In this document: one piece after another, positions 9,166 to 17,116 of the stretch
Position numbering within the stretch: the stretch's first letter is position 1
Layout: each line of letters starts with the position of its first letter
From: Pseudomonas laurentiana
Lineage (GTDB): Bacteria > Pseudomonadota > Gammaproteobacteria > Pseudomonadales > Pseudomonadaceae
Reading direction: 5' to 3'
Assembly: GCF_014648275.1 (NCBI RefSeq)
Contig: NZ_BMQU01000003.1
Location: 124,001 to 188,000 of the forward strand
Length of the DNA: 64,000 bases
The notes under the pieces: model-generated
The model's database searches: none
Seen by the model: only the letters and a program-made list of their open reading frames with translations
Told to the model about the DNA's origin: nothing
Translations under genes and position numbers: made by a program

Positions 9166-10101
9166 ATGTCGTGCCACAGTTACCAGTTCAGGAGAGCCCA
9201 CATCAACCGCTACTTGCGTACCTTGCCCCCATTGGAGACCCTGATCACGTTTGAGGCCGTGGGACGACATGCCAGCTTCACGGGTGCGGCTGGCGAGCTG
9301 TTTCTTACCCAGAGTGCCGTGAGCAAACAGATGCGCCAGCTCGAAGATAGTATGCGTGTTCCGCTTTTCGAGCGTAAACCACGGGGTATCAAGCTGACCG
9401 CCGCAGGAGATGAGCTGCTGATGACGGTCAATGTGCTGCTCGCCACGATGTACCAAAGCGTCACGCGAATTCGCAATGTCCATCAGTCCAACGCCGTCTC
9501 GGTGCTGGCGACCCATGCCCTGGCCCAGTTCTGGCTGTTCCCGAAGCTGATCGAATTCAACAAGGCGTACCCCGACATTGCTGTGCATGTTCACGCGATC
9601 AACGAGTTCGATGAGACTAGCCTCAATGATTTCGACGTGGGCATCCTCTATGGTTCTGGGGAATGGCCCTCGCTGGACAGCGATTTCCTGATGCCGGAAA
9701 TCGTCTATGCGGTGGCTCATCCTTCACTGGATGTCTCGGGGATAAAGACGCTGGAACAACTGGCGCAGGCCAATCTGGTGCAGATCGACACTTGCGCCTG
9801 GCAGTGTTTGGACTGGCATCAATGGTTCGGCCACTTTGGCATCAACTACATGCCGCAGGACAAAGCCCCGGTCTTTAATCAATTGACGTTGGCGTATCGT
9901 GCCGTGCAGCAAGGTATGGGCATCGGTCTGGCGTGGACGTTCATGGCTGATGAGGCGCTGGCCAAGGGAGAGTTGCAGCGGGTTACGTCTTTCGAATGTG
10001 TGACAGGCAATGGCGAGTTCCTTGTATCGCTGAAACATCGCAAGCGTTCTGCCTCTGCCGAGATTTTTCAGCAGTGGCTCCTGGGGTCGATGGGCAACTG
10101 A
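9166..10101 (+). CDS. LysR-family regulator (GcvA-like)
   Basis: A 311-residue protein with the N-terminal LysR helix-turn-helix LPPLETLITFEAVGRHASFTG and LFLTQSAVSKQMRQLE at about residues 20-60, and a C-terminal substrate-binding fold (AYRAVQQGMGIGLAW). The LPPL...FEAV opening is typical of the GcvA subgroup. Divergence from the EamA transporter suggests it regulates that gene. The first codons (MSCHSYQF) are not typical and the true start could be slightly downstream, but no better ATG/GTG with a ribosome site is evident. Confidence 0.85.
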   Translation: MSCHSYQFRRAHINRYLRTLPPLETLITFEAVGRHASFTGAAGELFLTQSAVSKQMRQLEDSMRVPLFERKPRGIKLTAAGDELLMTVNVLLATMYQSVTRIRNVHQSNAVSVLATHALAQFWLFPKLIEFNKAYPDIAVHVHAINEFDETSLNDFDVGILYGSGEWPSLDSDFLMPEIVYAVAHPSLDVSGIKTLEQLAQANLVQIDTCAWQCLDWHQWFGHFGINYMPQDKAPVFNQLTLAYRAVQQGMGIGLAWTFMADEALAKGELQRVTSFECVTGNGEFLVSLKHRKRSASAEIFQQWLLGSMGN

Positions 10102-10160
10102 CGATCCAAAGCGATTCGTCGAGCGTGAAGCCGGGAATCCATACCAAGGCTAGAGCGCCT

Positions 10161-11081
10161 TCAGATGCCATGTTTGTCATCCTCAGGGACGTGGGGCGGT
10201 CCATCGCAGAGCGGGTCGCGCAACGTCTCGGCAACATGTGCGTACAACGCATCGACAGCACGTGAGCCTGTTGAATCTCGGCTTCTGCTCAACACGACTT
10301 CAGCCACCGGCAGTTCCGGCAGGCCATGCCGTGCATCCAACACCTTGAAATGCGCCGGTAGACTGCAGCGGGTTACCACCGCCACCGCCAGGCCACTTTC
10401 CATCGCTGCCAGCTGGCCGCTGACATTGGGGCTGTTGTACACCACCCGATACTCGCGTCCCAACCCCGAGATAGCGTCAAGTATTGCTGTGCGCAGGCGC
10501 TCGCTGAGTCCGTGCACGGCAATTGGCAGCGGGCTGCGCTTCCAGGCTTCATGTTGCTCAGCACCGCCCCATACCAACGCTTCCCTGAGTAGTAGCTCGC
10601 CCCGCGAGGGGCCGTCGCGGGTGACCAGAGCAAGATCTATCTGACCACGATCGACCTTTGCCCAGAGGCTTGCAGAGTCTTCACAGACCAACGTGACCTC
10701 GACCTCGCCGAAGCGGGTCAAGAAACTGCGCAGGGCCGGCATCAGGTAGGTCACTGCGTAGTCATCCGGGACTCCCAGGGTAACGCGTCCGGAGACCGAG
10801 CCCCCGTGCATCGCATCAACCATCGTCGAGTGGGCTTCAAGCAGCTTGCGGGCATGGGCGAGCAGGTCATATCCCGAAGGGGTCAACATCAGTTGTCTCG
10901 GTTCGCGCTTGAACAGTGGCCGACCGAGGCTGCCCTCCAGCTTCTTCAACTGCATGCTTACCGCAGACTGGGAGCGGGCGACCTGGCGCGCCGCTGCGGT
11001 CATGGAACCCGTATCGACCACGGCCAAAAACGTGCGCAACCAATCGATCTGCATATCTTTGGAATGCATTGTCGTATTCAT
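10161..11081 (-). CDS. LysR-family regulator
   Basis: A 306-residue LysR protein (DWLRTFLAVVDTGSMTAAA, then ARSQSAVSMQLKKLE) with a co-inducer domain containing GVPDDYAVTYLMPALRSF. Possible starts are ATGs at 11081 (MNTTMHSKD), 11069 and 11054 (MQIDWLRTF); the last gives the shortest family-like N-terminus. A 17-base palindrome lies just upstream at 11083-11099. It is divergent from azlCD, so it probably controls that branched-chain amino acid exporter. Confidence 0.85.
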   Translation of the reverse strand: MNTTMHSKDMQIDWLRTFLAVVDTGSMTAAARQVARSQSAVSMQLKKLEGSLGRPLFKREPRQLMLTPSGYDLLAHARKLLEAHSTMVDAMHGGSVSGRVTLGVPDDYAVTYLMPALRSFLTRFGEVEVTLVCEDSASLWAKVDRGQIDLALVTRDGPSRGELLLREALVWGGAEQHEAWKRSPLPIAVHGLSERLRTAILDAISGLGREYRVVYNSPNVSGQLAAMESGLAVAVVTRCSLPAHFKVLDARHGLPELPVAEVVLSRSRDSTGSRAVDALYAHVAETLRDPLCDGPPHVPEDDKHGI

Positions 11082-11082
11082 C

Positions 11083-11099
11083 CATTCGAAAATCGAATG
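11083..11099. promoter_or_regulatory. Palindromic operator in the lysR-azlC gap
   Basis: CATTCGA-AAA-TCGAATG has perfect 7-base arms around three bases, lying between the divergent lysR and azlC genes. Position and symmetry suit a LysR-type or autoregulatory binding site. Confidence 0.5.
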
Positions 11100-11193
11100 C
11101 CTTGTATAACAGATATTCGCTTTTCTGGACGAACCCTTGGTATCCACAATTACCGCCACCCGACAGCAATAACGATGCAGTGAGTAGCCGCCA

Positions 11194-11904
11194 ATGACCC
11201 ATACACACACCAGAAGCGAGATTCTGCGAGGGGCGAAGGACGCTCTTCCGATCATGTTCGCGGTCGCCCCGTATGCCATGGTCCTTGGCGCGCAAGCCTC
11301 TCAGGTCGGCCTGTCGCTGGTTGAAGTGGGGGTCATGACCGGCCTCAACTTCGCCGGCGGATCGGAATTTGCCGCTATCAAACTGTGGGCTGCAGTGCCA
11401 CCAATGCTCACGATTGTGCTCATCACTCTGTTGATAAACAGCCGCCATATCGTCATGGGTGCAGCGCTGGCGCCTTATCTTCAGCACTTGCCTAAACGTA
11501 AGGTGATCCCCGCTTTGTTTTTCATGGCGGACGAGGGCTGGGCAATCAGCTATGCCGACACGGCGCGGCGATCTCTGGCGCAGCAGCAACCCGCCTTCAG
11601 TTGGCCGTACTACTGGGGCGTCTGTTTGCCCTTTTACCCCGTTTGGGTCGGCTTTGCCTTGGTCGGCGCGGCGATCGGACCAGCGCTCGGCAACATTGAA
11701 GCCTATGGGTTTGCTATGGCATTCCCGGCAGTCTTTATCGTGCTGCTCAGGAGCATGTGGAAAGGGCCGCAACTGGCCTGTTCGTGGCTGGTCAGCCTGC
11801 TGGTAGCGATCCTGGTTTATCTTACGGTGCCAGGGGCCTGGTTCGTGTTTGCCGGTGTCATCGCCGGGATGCTGTTCACGTATCTACGGGCGGTGGCGCA
11901 ATGA
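11194..11904 (+). CDS. azlC: AzlC-family amino acid exporter large subunit
   Basis: A 236-residue membrane protein of the AzlC family, with the characteristic NSRHIVMGAALAPYL and FFMADEGWAISYA segments. With AzlD it forms a branched-chain amino acid (and azaleucine) exporter of the inner membrane. The 3' end overlaps azlD by four bases (ATGA), so the two subunits are coupled. The likely regulator is the divergent LysR gene. Confidence 0.88.
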   Translation: MTHTHTRSEILRGAKDALPIMFAVAPYAMVLGAQASQVGLSLVEVGVMTGLNFAGGSEFAAIKLWAAVPPMLTIVLITLLINSRHIVMGAALAPYLQHLPKRKVIPALFFMADEGWAISYADTARRSLAQQQPAFSWPYYWGVCLPFYPVWVGFALVGAAIGPALGNIEAYGFAMAFPAVFIVLLRSMWKGPQLACSWLVSLLVAILVYLTVPGAWFVFAGVIAGMLFTYLRAVAQ

Positions 11905-12197
11905 TCAGCATGGCGGCTTTAGTGACGATAGTGGGCATGGCATCTGCCACCTATACGACACGTCTGGCGGGTTACCTGCTACTGCGTAAACGCAAGCTCG
12001 GGCCGCGTGCACGCGCGGTCATGGAAGCAGCACCCGGGTGCGTGCTGATCTCGGTGATCGCTCCGCACTTCGTCTCGCCTCATCCTGAGGAGTTGATCGC
12101 GTTGGGCATCACATTGGTTGCCGCCTGGCGCTTACCGATGCTGTTCACCGTCGCTCTTGGCGTAGCGTCGTTGGCGGTGCTCCGATTGATCCTGTAG
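11901..12197 (+). CDS. azlD: AzlD-family small subunit of amino acid exporter
   Basis: A 98-residue, very hydrophobic protein starting MISMAALVTIVGMASATYTTRLAGY, the AzlD pattern. I chose the ATG at 11901 because it overlaps the azlC stop and gives the family length. It acts with AzlC in the inner membrane. Confidence 0.88.
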   Translation: MISMAALVTIVGMASATYTTRLAGYLLLRKRKLGPRARAVMEAAPGCVLISVIAPHFVSPHPEELIALGITLVAAWRLPMLFTVALGVASLAVLRLIL

Positions 12198-12270
12198 GAA
12201 ATGAGTAACTTGAATCATTTCGCACCCTGGCTTTCTGTAACATTCGCTTTTTTTCTATGAGGCTAAAACC

Positions 12271-12912
12271 ATGGACCCGAATACTGTACTGGGTTTTACC
12301 CTGGTAGCCGCAGTTGCCATTGCCAGCCCAGGGCCTGCGACATTGATGGCCATCAACAACAGCCTTGCCCATGGCCAACGCAGCGCCATTTGGTCCTCGT
12401 TGGGCAATGCCAGTGGCCTGTTCTGCCTGTCGGCAGCGGCGATGCTGGGGTTGGGGGCCTTGCTTGCCAGCTCCGAATGGTTGTTTAGCATGGTCAAGAT
12501 CCTCGGTGCCGGATATCTGTTCTATCTCGGGGTGAGGCAGTTGCTTAGCAAGACTCCACTGCTGGCTGATAGCATTCACGAGGGACTGAACACGCATCGG
12601 CCCACGCGCCTAAAACTGTACAAGTCGGCGTTTTTTACCGCATTGTCCAACCCAAAGGCGACCCTGTTTTTTACGGCCCTTTTCCCACAGTTCATCGATC
12701 AAGGTGCAGCCCTGTTACCGCAGTTTCTGATCCTGACGGCGATTTTCATGGCGCTCTCGGTGTCGTCTTTGAGCCTGTATGCTGCGCTTGCCTCGCGCGC
12801 CAAAGGCATACTGAAACGGCCCGAACTGTCCTGCTGGGTGAGTCGGGTGGTGGGTGTAACCTTCATTGGATTCGGTGCTGCGATTCTCGCTATGCGCAGA
12901 CAGACCGCCTAG
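12271..12912 (+). CDS. LysE/RhtB-family amino acid exporter
   Basis: A 213-residue protein with the LysE opening (GFTLVAAVAIASPGPATLMAINNSL) and about six membrane segments, including GAGYLFYLGVRQLL and FFTALSNPKATLFFTALFPQF. It belongs to the homoserine/threonine/lysine efflux group. It follows azlCD by 73 bp on the same strand and may be co-transcribed as a small amino acid efflux group. Confidence 0.88.
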   Translation: MDPNTVLGFTLVAAVAIASPGPATLMAINNSLAHGQRSAIWSSLGNASGLFCLSAAAMLGLGALLASSEWLFSMVKILGAGYLFYLGVRQLLSKTPLLADSIHEGLNTHRPTRLKLYKSAFFTALSNPKATLFFTALFPQFIDQGAALLPQFLILTAIFMALSVSSLSLYAALASRAKGILKRPELSCWVSRVVGVTFIGFGAAILAMRRQTA

Positions 12913-13174
12913 GTTCAACATACCGTTAATTGACTGTCTGCAAGACGGGACTGCCCTCATCTCCGGGATGATGGCCCTGCTCGTTCGTGATTGCCTGGCC
13001 CGTAGCCTTCGGATTTTCCCTGATAGTGTCGCCGGTACCGGCCTGTAGCCGACAGGTGTTCACACCGCGAACCGTTAAGGAACATGTGGCGGTATTTCTG
13101 ACGTAGTATGGCTACAGATGATCAGCATCCGATTTTATCGGAAATCGCGGTTGGGCCACTGAAAGGGATAACAT
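12913..13174. other. Gene-free stretch
   Basis: These 262 bases contain a 60-codon open frame that shows no family features, and no strong repeat or terminator. They presumably carry the promoter of the DUF2867 gene. Confidence 0.3.
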
Positions 13175-13657
13175 TTGGCTACCCCATCACCTGCTCACAC
13201 GCTGCGTGCACTGTCCGATCTTGATTACTATGACATCAAGTCGGTTCTGCTCCCTGTTGAAATGACCGCTCTTGACGCTTGGCACATCATGACGGCCAAA
13301 TCAGGACTGCTCATGCGGTTGGCTTTTCGAGCGAGGGACGCGATTTCCTCGTTGTTCGGTGTGAGACGGATCGGCGGGTTCTCCGGCGCGAGGCGAGAAA
13401 CAGTACACGCTGGCGAAAAGTTGGATTTCTTTCTGGTGGAGCACTGTGCCCCTGACATGCTGGTTCTGACCGAGCGTGACCTGCACCTGGACGTCATGAT
13501 CTGCCTTTCGATAACAGATCGTGTGTTCACGATCACATCATCTGTCGTAACGCATAATGCCTACGGACGTATCTACATGGTGCCGGTAGGTCTAGCCCAT
13601 AAGCTGATCGTCAATCGTCATATCAGGCGACTGAAACGAACGTTTGGAGGGCAGTAG
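13175..13657 (+). CDS. DUF2867 domain protein
   Basis: A 160-residue protein of unknown function. The pattern DYYDIKSVLLP, then ALDAWHIMTAK and VHAGEKLDFFLVEH, then VMICLSITDRVFTITSSVVTHNAYGRIYMVPVGLAHKLIV, matches the DUF2867 family. The start is a TTG at 13175 with AAAGGG about nine bases before it. There is no signal peptide or membrane segment. It is convergent with the isocitrate-lyase-like gene. Confidence 0.7.
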   Translation: MATPSPAHTLRALSDLDYYDIKSVLLPVEMTALDAWHIMTAKSGLLMRLAFRARDAISSLFGVRRIGGFSGARRETVHAGEKLDFFLVEHCAPDMLVLTERDLHLDVMICLSITDRVFTITSSVVTHNAYGRIYMVPVGLAHKLIVNRHIRRLKRTFGGQ

Positions 13658-13701
13658 ATGTGGGTCGTTTGCGCTTGCTTACAGCGCCCGCTACTGGCCA
13701 G

Positions 13702-14541
13702 CTAGTCAGATTTCCTACCGGGGGCCATGAGTGAATTGGCCTCGCGGAAGCTGATGGCGTTGCTGGCGAAATTGAACGTCCCCATGGCTTTTACCTCTTC
13801 TGCCGCGCGAATGAACTCGCCCAGTGCGGCCCTGGCCAATGAGCTACCCAGGCTGATTCTTCGGACGCCAACCCCTGCGAGGTCATCCACTGTGAACGTA
13901 GAGCCTGCCAAGCCCATTACCACGTTCACTGGTTTCTGTAACGCCTCACAAACCCGCTGGATAGCCTTCAAGTCGGGCAGGCCGGGAGCGAAGAGAACGT
14001 CGGCTCCAGCCTGCTCAAATGCTATGAGTCGGCGGATTGTGTCGTCCAGATCATGCACGCCGGCACTGAAGTTCTCCGCACGCGCCACAAATACAAAAGG
14101 CAGTGGCAGACTGCGTGCAGCCTCAACTCCAGCAATAACGCGCTCTAGCGCATGGTTGAATTCGTAGATCGGCGCTTGCGGGTTACCCGTAGCGTCTTCG
14201 ATTGAGCCGCCAACGAGACCAATGTCAGCAGCCATATGGATCGTTTTGGAAACCTCCTCAGGTGAGTCTCCAAATCCGTTTTCAAGGTCGGCGCTGACCG
14301 GTAAATGAGTGGCCTCGACGATGCTTTGGGCATTAGCCAGTATCTCTGCCCGCGACAGAGCGCCCTCTGCATCTCGACGACCCAGGCTGAACGCTAGACC
14401 GGCACTGGTCGTTGCCAAGGCCTCAAACCCCATGGATGTCAGAATTCTAGCGCTACCAGCGTCCCACGGGTTTGGCAGGATGAGGGGGTGTCTGCGCGAG
14501 TGAAGCGCTTGAAACGCCAACGCTTTATCCAGACTGTTCAT
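13702..14541 (-). CDS. Isocitrate lyase/PEP-mutase superfamily enzyme
   Basis: A 279-residue alpha/beta-barrel enzyme (LILPNPWDAGSARIL, then TTSAGLAFSLG, then VSADLENGFGD, and GGSIEDATG). The NPWDA opening and SADLENGFG metal region are those of the carboxyphosphonoenolpyruvate mutase/isocitrate-lyase-like subgroup, whose members cleave or decarboxylate small keto acids. The exact reaction is not predictable. No neighbour gives a pathway. Confidence 0.8.
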   Translation of the reverse strand: MNSLDKALAFQALHSRRHPLILPNPWDAGSARILTSMGFEALATTSAGLAFSLGRRDAEGALSRAEILANAQSIVEATHLPVSADLENGFGDSPEEVSKTIHMAADIGLVGGSIEDATGNPQAPIYEFNHALERVIAGVEAARSLPLPFVFVARAENFSAGVHDLDDTIRRLIAFEQAGADVLFAPGLPDLKAIQRVCEALQKPVNVVMGLAGSTFTVDDLAGVGVRRISLGSSLARAALGEFIRAAEEVKAMGTFNFASNAISFREANSLMAPGRKSD

Positions 14542-14613
14542 TTAGGCTCCAGTAGTTGGTTTGAGTAACAGCCAGGTTAGCCATCCTGAACGGAGCTGCC
14601 AGGGGAGTGTTTC

Positions 14614-14643
14614 GCTCAGCCAGGCGTAAGCACCTGGCTGAGC
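14614..14643. terminator. Strong inverted repeat between minus-strand genes
   Basis: GCTCAGCCAGG and CCTGGCTGAGC form a perfect 11-bp stem with an 8-base loop, directly after the stop of the exported-protein gene at 14654. A T-run is missing, so it may be a Rho-assisted terminator or an mRNA-stabilising hairpin. Confidence 0.5.
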
Positions 14644-14653
14644 CGAGCGTCAA

Positions 14654-15001
14654 TCAGGTGCAGTTGCGCAGGGCCTGGAAGTCGAAATCTTTCATCTTTG
14701 CCCAGCCAAACACTTTACCTGCGTCGCGCTCCGGGTCCGCGGCATCGTAATCAGGAACGGTCAGGAGTTGCACGAAGCCGTTTGCTTCTGCGCCAATAGT
14801 GAACGCGCTGAACGTCTTCAGGACAGAATTGCCAGCCTGAGCATTAGGTTCGCTGAAAATCACAACCTGTTGCTTGAACGTGAGGCTTCCATCTTTGGCA
14901 ACGGTCGTTTTAGGGTAAACGCACTGGCCAACATTGCTGGATGCAAAGGCCATGGCGGGTCCAAACGCTGCCAGTGCCGCAACCAGAATAAGCTTTTTCA
15001 T
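14654..15001 (-). CDS. Small exported protein of unknown function
   Basis: A 115-residue protein with a clear signal peptide (MKKLILVAALAAFGPAMAFA, cleavage probably after residue 20), so it is periplasmic or secreted. Two cysteines remain in the mature part (GQCVYP near the start and LRNCT at the end) and could form a disulfide. An SH3-like beta-rich pattern is possible. I do not recognise a family. Confidence 0.65.
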   Translation of the reverse strand: MKKLILVAALAAFGPAMAFASSNVGQCVYPKTTVAKDGSLTFKQQVVIFSEPNAQAGNSVLKTFSAFTIGAEANGFVQLLTVPDYDAADPERDAGKVFGWAKMKDFDFQALRNCT

Positions 15002-15236
15002 TCTCGATCCTTGACGCTTGAAAGTGGAGTCGCCAAGGCTATCACGGTGATGTCTATTTGATATCCCTGTTGGGGATAATTGAAGTGATGATCGTTCGGC
15101 AGGACGCCGGAGAGGGCTGAAATTCAGGCATCAAGCGCCATTGCGGAACAGTCCTCTGCCGCTCACCCGGGTAGTAATTTGAAGGTGGATGGGGTATTAC
15201 GGGTAACCGGCATTGGGCCGGGTCAAGGAGGTTGTT

Positions 15237-15437
15237 GTGAGCCTGAATCAAGCGCAAGTCGATGCGGTAGAACACCTTCTGATGGCTTTTCTGAAACACT
15301 CCGAGAATGCCCAGATTGTTGCGAAGGTGTACGAGGATGCATATTCCTCCATCATGGGTAGCGATGGCCCGGCGGGCACAGCGGAAAAGATGGCCTCCCT
15401 TGAACACTTGAACAACCTTCGGTTGCAGCTCAAGTAG
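15237..15437 (+). CDS. Small protein, unknown function
   Basis: A 66-residue acidic-to-neutral helical protein (SLNQAQVDAVEHLLMAFLKH, then VAKVYEDAYSSIMGS). I chose the GTG at 15237 because AAGGAGG, a perfect ribosome site, lies seven bases upstream; an ATG at 15213 has none. No family is recognised. It lies alone between a minus-strand exported protein and a convergent phzF-like gene. Confidence 0.55.
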   Translation: MSLNQAQVDAVEHLLMAFLKHSENAQIVAKVYEDAYSSIMGSDGPAGTAEKMASLEHLNNLRLQLK

Positions 15438-15489
15438 TCTGCGTTTCTGGCAGATCCTCAGCACTTCGTGTTTGCACAGATGCCCACGC

Positions 15490-15532
15490 TTCCGCGCCAC
15501 AATTGGCGATACTGTTGTTTTGTGGCGCGGAA
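15490..15532. terminator. 13-bp perfect inverted repeat between convergent genes
   Basis: TTCCGCGCCACAA (15490-15502) and TTGTGGCGCGGAA (15520-15532) form a perfect 13-bp stem with a 17-base loop, between the small gene ending at 15437 and the convergent phzF-like gene ending at 15573. A short T-run follows on the plus strand. It is probably a bidirectional transcription stop, or else a large operator. Confidence 0.5.
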
Positions 15533-15572
15533 CGGCTGCTTTTCGGCAATCGCAGTGCTTTTACCAGCCTGT

Positions 15573-16364
15573 TTACAGGCTGATTACCCCTTCCAGATAT
15601 TGCACGGCATGCCCCGATACAAACACCCGGCCTTCCTCAACACGGCAGTCCAATACACCGCGACGACGTGAGGCCTGCAATGCTGACAATCGCGTTTTTT
15701 TCAAACGATCGGCCCAAAATGGCGCCAACCCCGCATGAATGGACCCGGTGACCGGATCCTCGTCACCGCCGTTGGCGGGCCAGAAATAGCGCGAGACAAA
15801 GTCGTATTGCTCACCCGGTGCAGTGACCACCACATCACGCGGGCCCAATTCGATCAATTTGTCGAGCTGCGGTACTACGGTCTCGACCTGCTGTTGATCG
15901 GCATAGATGGCAAAGTAGGCTTGGCGGTTGACCCAGTATTCGCTGGGTATGATCGAAAGGCCTTCCCGCAACTGGGCGGGCACATCAACCAGCGGACGCG
16001 GAGCGAGCTCAGGAAAATTCAACTCGATCTCACCGCTTGGTAACTGCGTCACCGGGATCTCTCCCACCGCCTTGGCCCAGAAGGTGATGGACTTGGAAGC
16101 ACCTGGTAGGTTGAACAGCACAAAAGCGCTGGCCAAGGTTGCGTGGCCGCAGAAGTCGATCTCGGTGAGTGGTGAGAACCAGCGAATCTCATACTGCCCG
16201 TGTGCGTTAAGAACAAAGAACGCAGTCTCCGGAAGCGAGTTTTCAATGGCAATGGATTGCATCACCTCTACGGGAAGCCAAGACTCAAGGGGCACTACGG
16301 CTGCCGGACTGCCGGAGAAGACTTCAGAGGTAAACGCGTCGACTTGGTAGAGTTTGAGGCGCAT
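15573..16364 (-). CDS. PhzF-family isomerase/epimerase-like protein
   Basis: A 263-residue protein (MRLKLYQVDAFTSEVFSGSPAAVVPL, then NSLPETAFFV, EIDFCGHATLASAFVL, and DPVTGSIHAGLAPFWA) with the paired PhzF beta-barrel motifs. The catalytic glutamate corresponds to E in SLPETAF and the GHAT and TGS motifs are present. PhzF relatives catalyse proton shifts or epimerisations; no phenazine genes are near, so the substrate is unknown. I chose the ATG at 16364 because it gives the standard family opening. Confidence 0.85.
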   Translation of the reverse strand: MRLKLYQVDAFTSEVFSGSPAAVVPLESWLPVEVMQSIAIENSLPETAFFVLNAHGQYEIRWFSPLTEIDFCGHATLASAFVLFNLPGASKSITFWAKAVGEIPVTQLPSGEIELNFPELAPRPLVDVPAQLREGLSIIPSEYWVNRQAYFAIYADQQQVETVVPQLDKLIELGPRDVVVTAPGEQYDFVSRYFWPANGGDEDPVTGSIHAGLAPFWADRLKKTRLSALQASRRRGVLDCRVEEGRVFVSGHAVQYLEGVISL

Positions 16365-16651
16365 GGGGAGTCCATTCAAAACAGTGGAACGGTACGTTAG
16401 CAAGAGAGCCCGGTGCCCAGTAGTGACAGACCTGTGTTTTTTGGGGCATACAGCCATCAATCAGGCGGCGGGTTGACAGTGTGTTCTGTGGCTGCTGAGG
16501 CGGGCCAAGGTTGTGTCTCTCAACGTTGATCCCGTACCTGTGCAAGTGGATCGTGGCGCTCGCGCGCCACTGGATTGCAGGAGCAGCATTGGAATCACGT
16601 CAGGGCTTTTGGGCCTACAGTCTTAAATGTCTGCCACTGGAAGGAATTCAA
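16365..16651. other. Divergent promoter region
   Basis: This stretch of 287 bases separates divergent phzF-like and DUF3429 genes. No conserved gene or strong repeat is seen; it should hold both promoters. Confidence 0.3.
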
Positions 16652-17116
16652 ATGAACGTATTGTCGCTGACCTCGCCGCCAAGGCATGTCGCTTTACTGG
16701 GGTATGGCGGCTTGCTGCCGTTTATTGGTCTGGCACTGCTGATCCTGGGCTTTTCTGAGCATCGGCTCTTGTGGGCGACGGCGTTGGTCACGTATGGCGC
16801 GGTCATCCTGAGTTTTGTGGGTGCTTTGCATTGGGGGTTTGCCATGACCGCGCAAGGCATGAGTATCGAGCAGCGCCGTGATCGGTTCATCTGGAGCATC
16901 ATTCCGGCCCTCATCGCTTGGGCTGCCACGTTGCTGCCACTGTCATGGGGGTGTTTGTTGTTGGTCGTCGGGTTTGTCGTCCACTTCTGGCAGGACCGGC
17001 ACCTGCTGCAGGTTGTGAGTTTGCCTGCCTGGTACCTGCCGATGCGATTGCGGCTAACCAGCGTCGCGAGCGTCTGTCTCCTGCTTGGCGCGGTTGTCAT
17101 GGCGATCAACTCGTGA
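16652..17116 (+). CDS. DUF3429 inner-membrane protein
   Basis: A 154-residue protein with about five membrane segments. The pattern GYGGLLPFIGLALLIL, TYGAVILSFVGALHWG, and WSIIPALIAWAATLLPL is the DUF3429 signature. AAGGAA lies seven bases before the ATG at 16652. Its end overlaps the COQ8-like kinase start as GTGA, so the two are translated together and may work together in the membrane. Confidence 0.75.
   Translation: MNVLSLTSPPRHVALLGYGGLLPFIGLALLILGFSEHRLLWATALVTYGAVILSFVGALHWGFAMTAQGMSIEQRRDRFIWSIIPALIAWAATLLPLSWGCLLLVVGFVVHFWQDRHLLQVVSLPAWYLPMRLRLTSVASVCLLLGAVVMAINS

Noticed and set aside
12866-13048. A 60-codon frame after the LysE gene
   Set aside because: Starts inside the LysE gene, has no ribosome site of its own and no family features.
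15573-16364. Phenazine biosynthesis locus suggested by the PhzF-like protein
   Set aside because: No other phz genes are present; PhzF-family proteins are common outside phenazine pathways.
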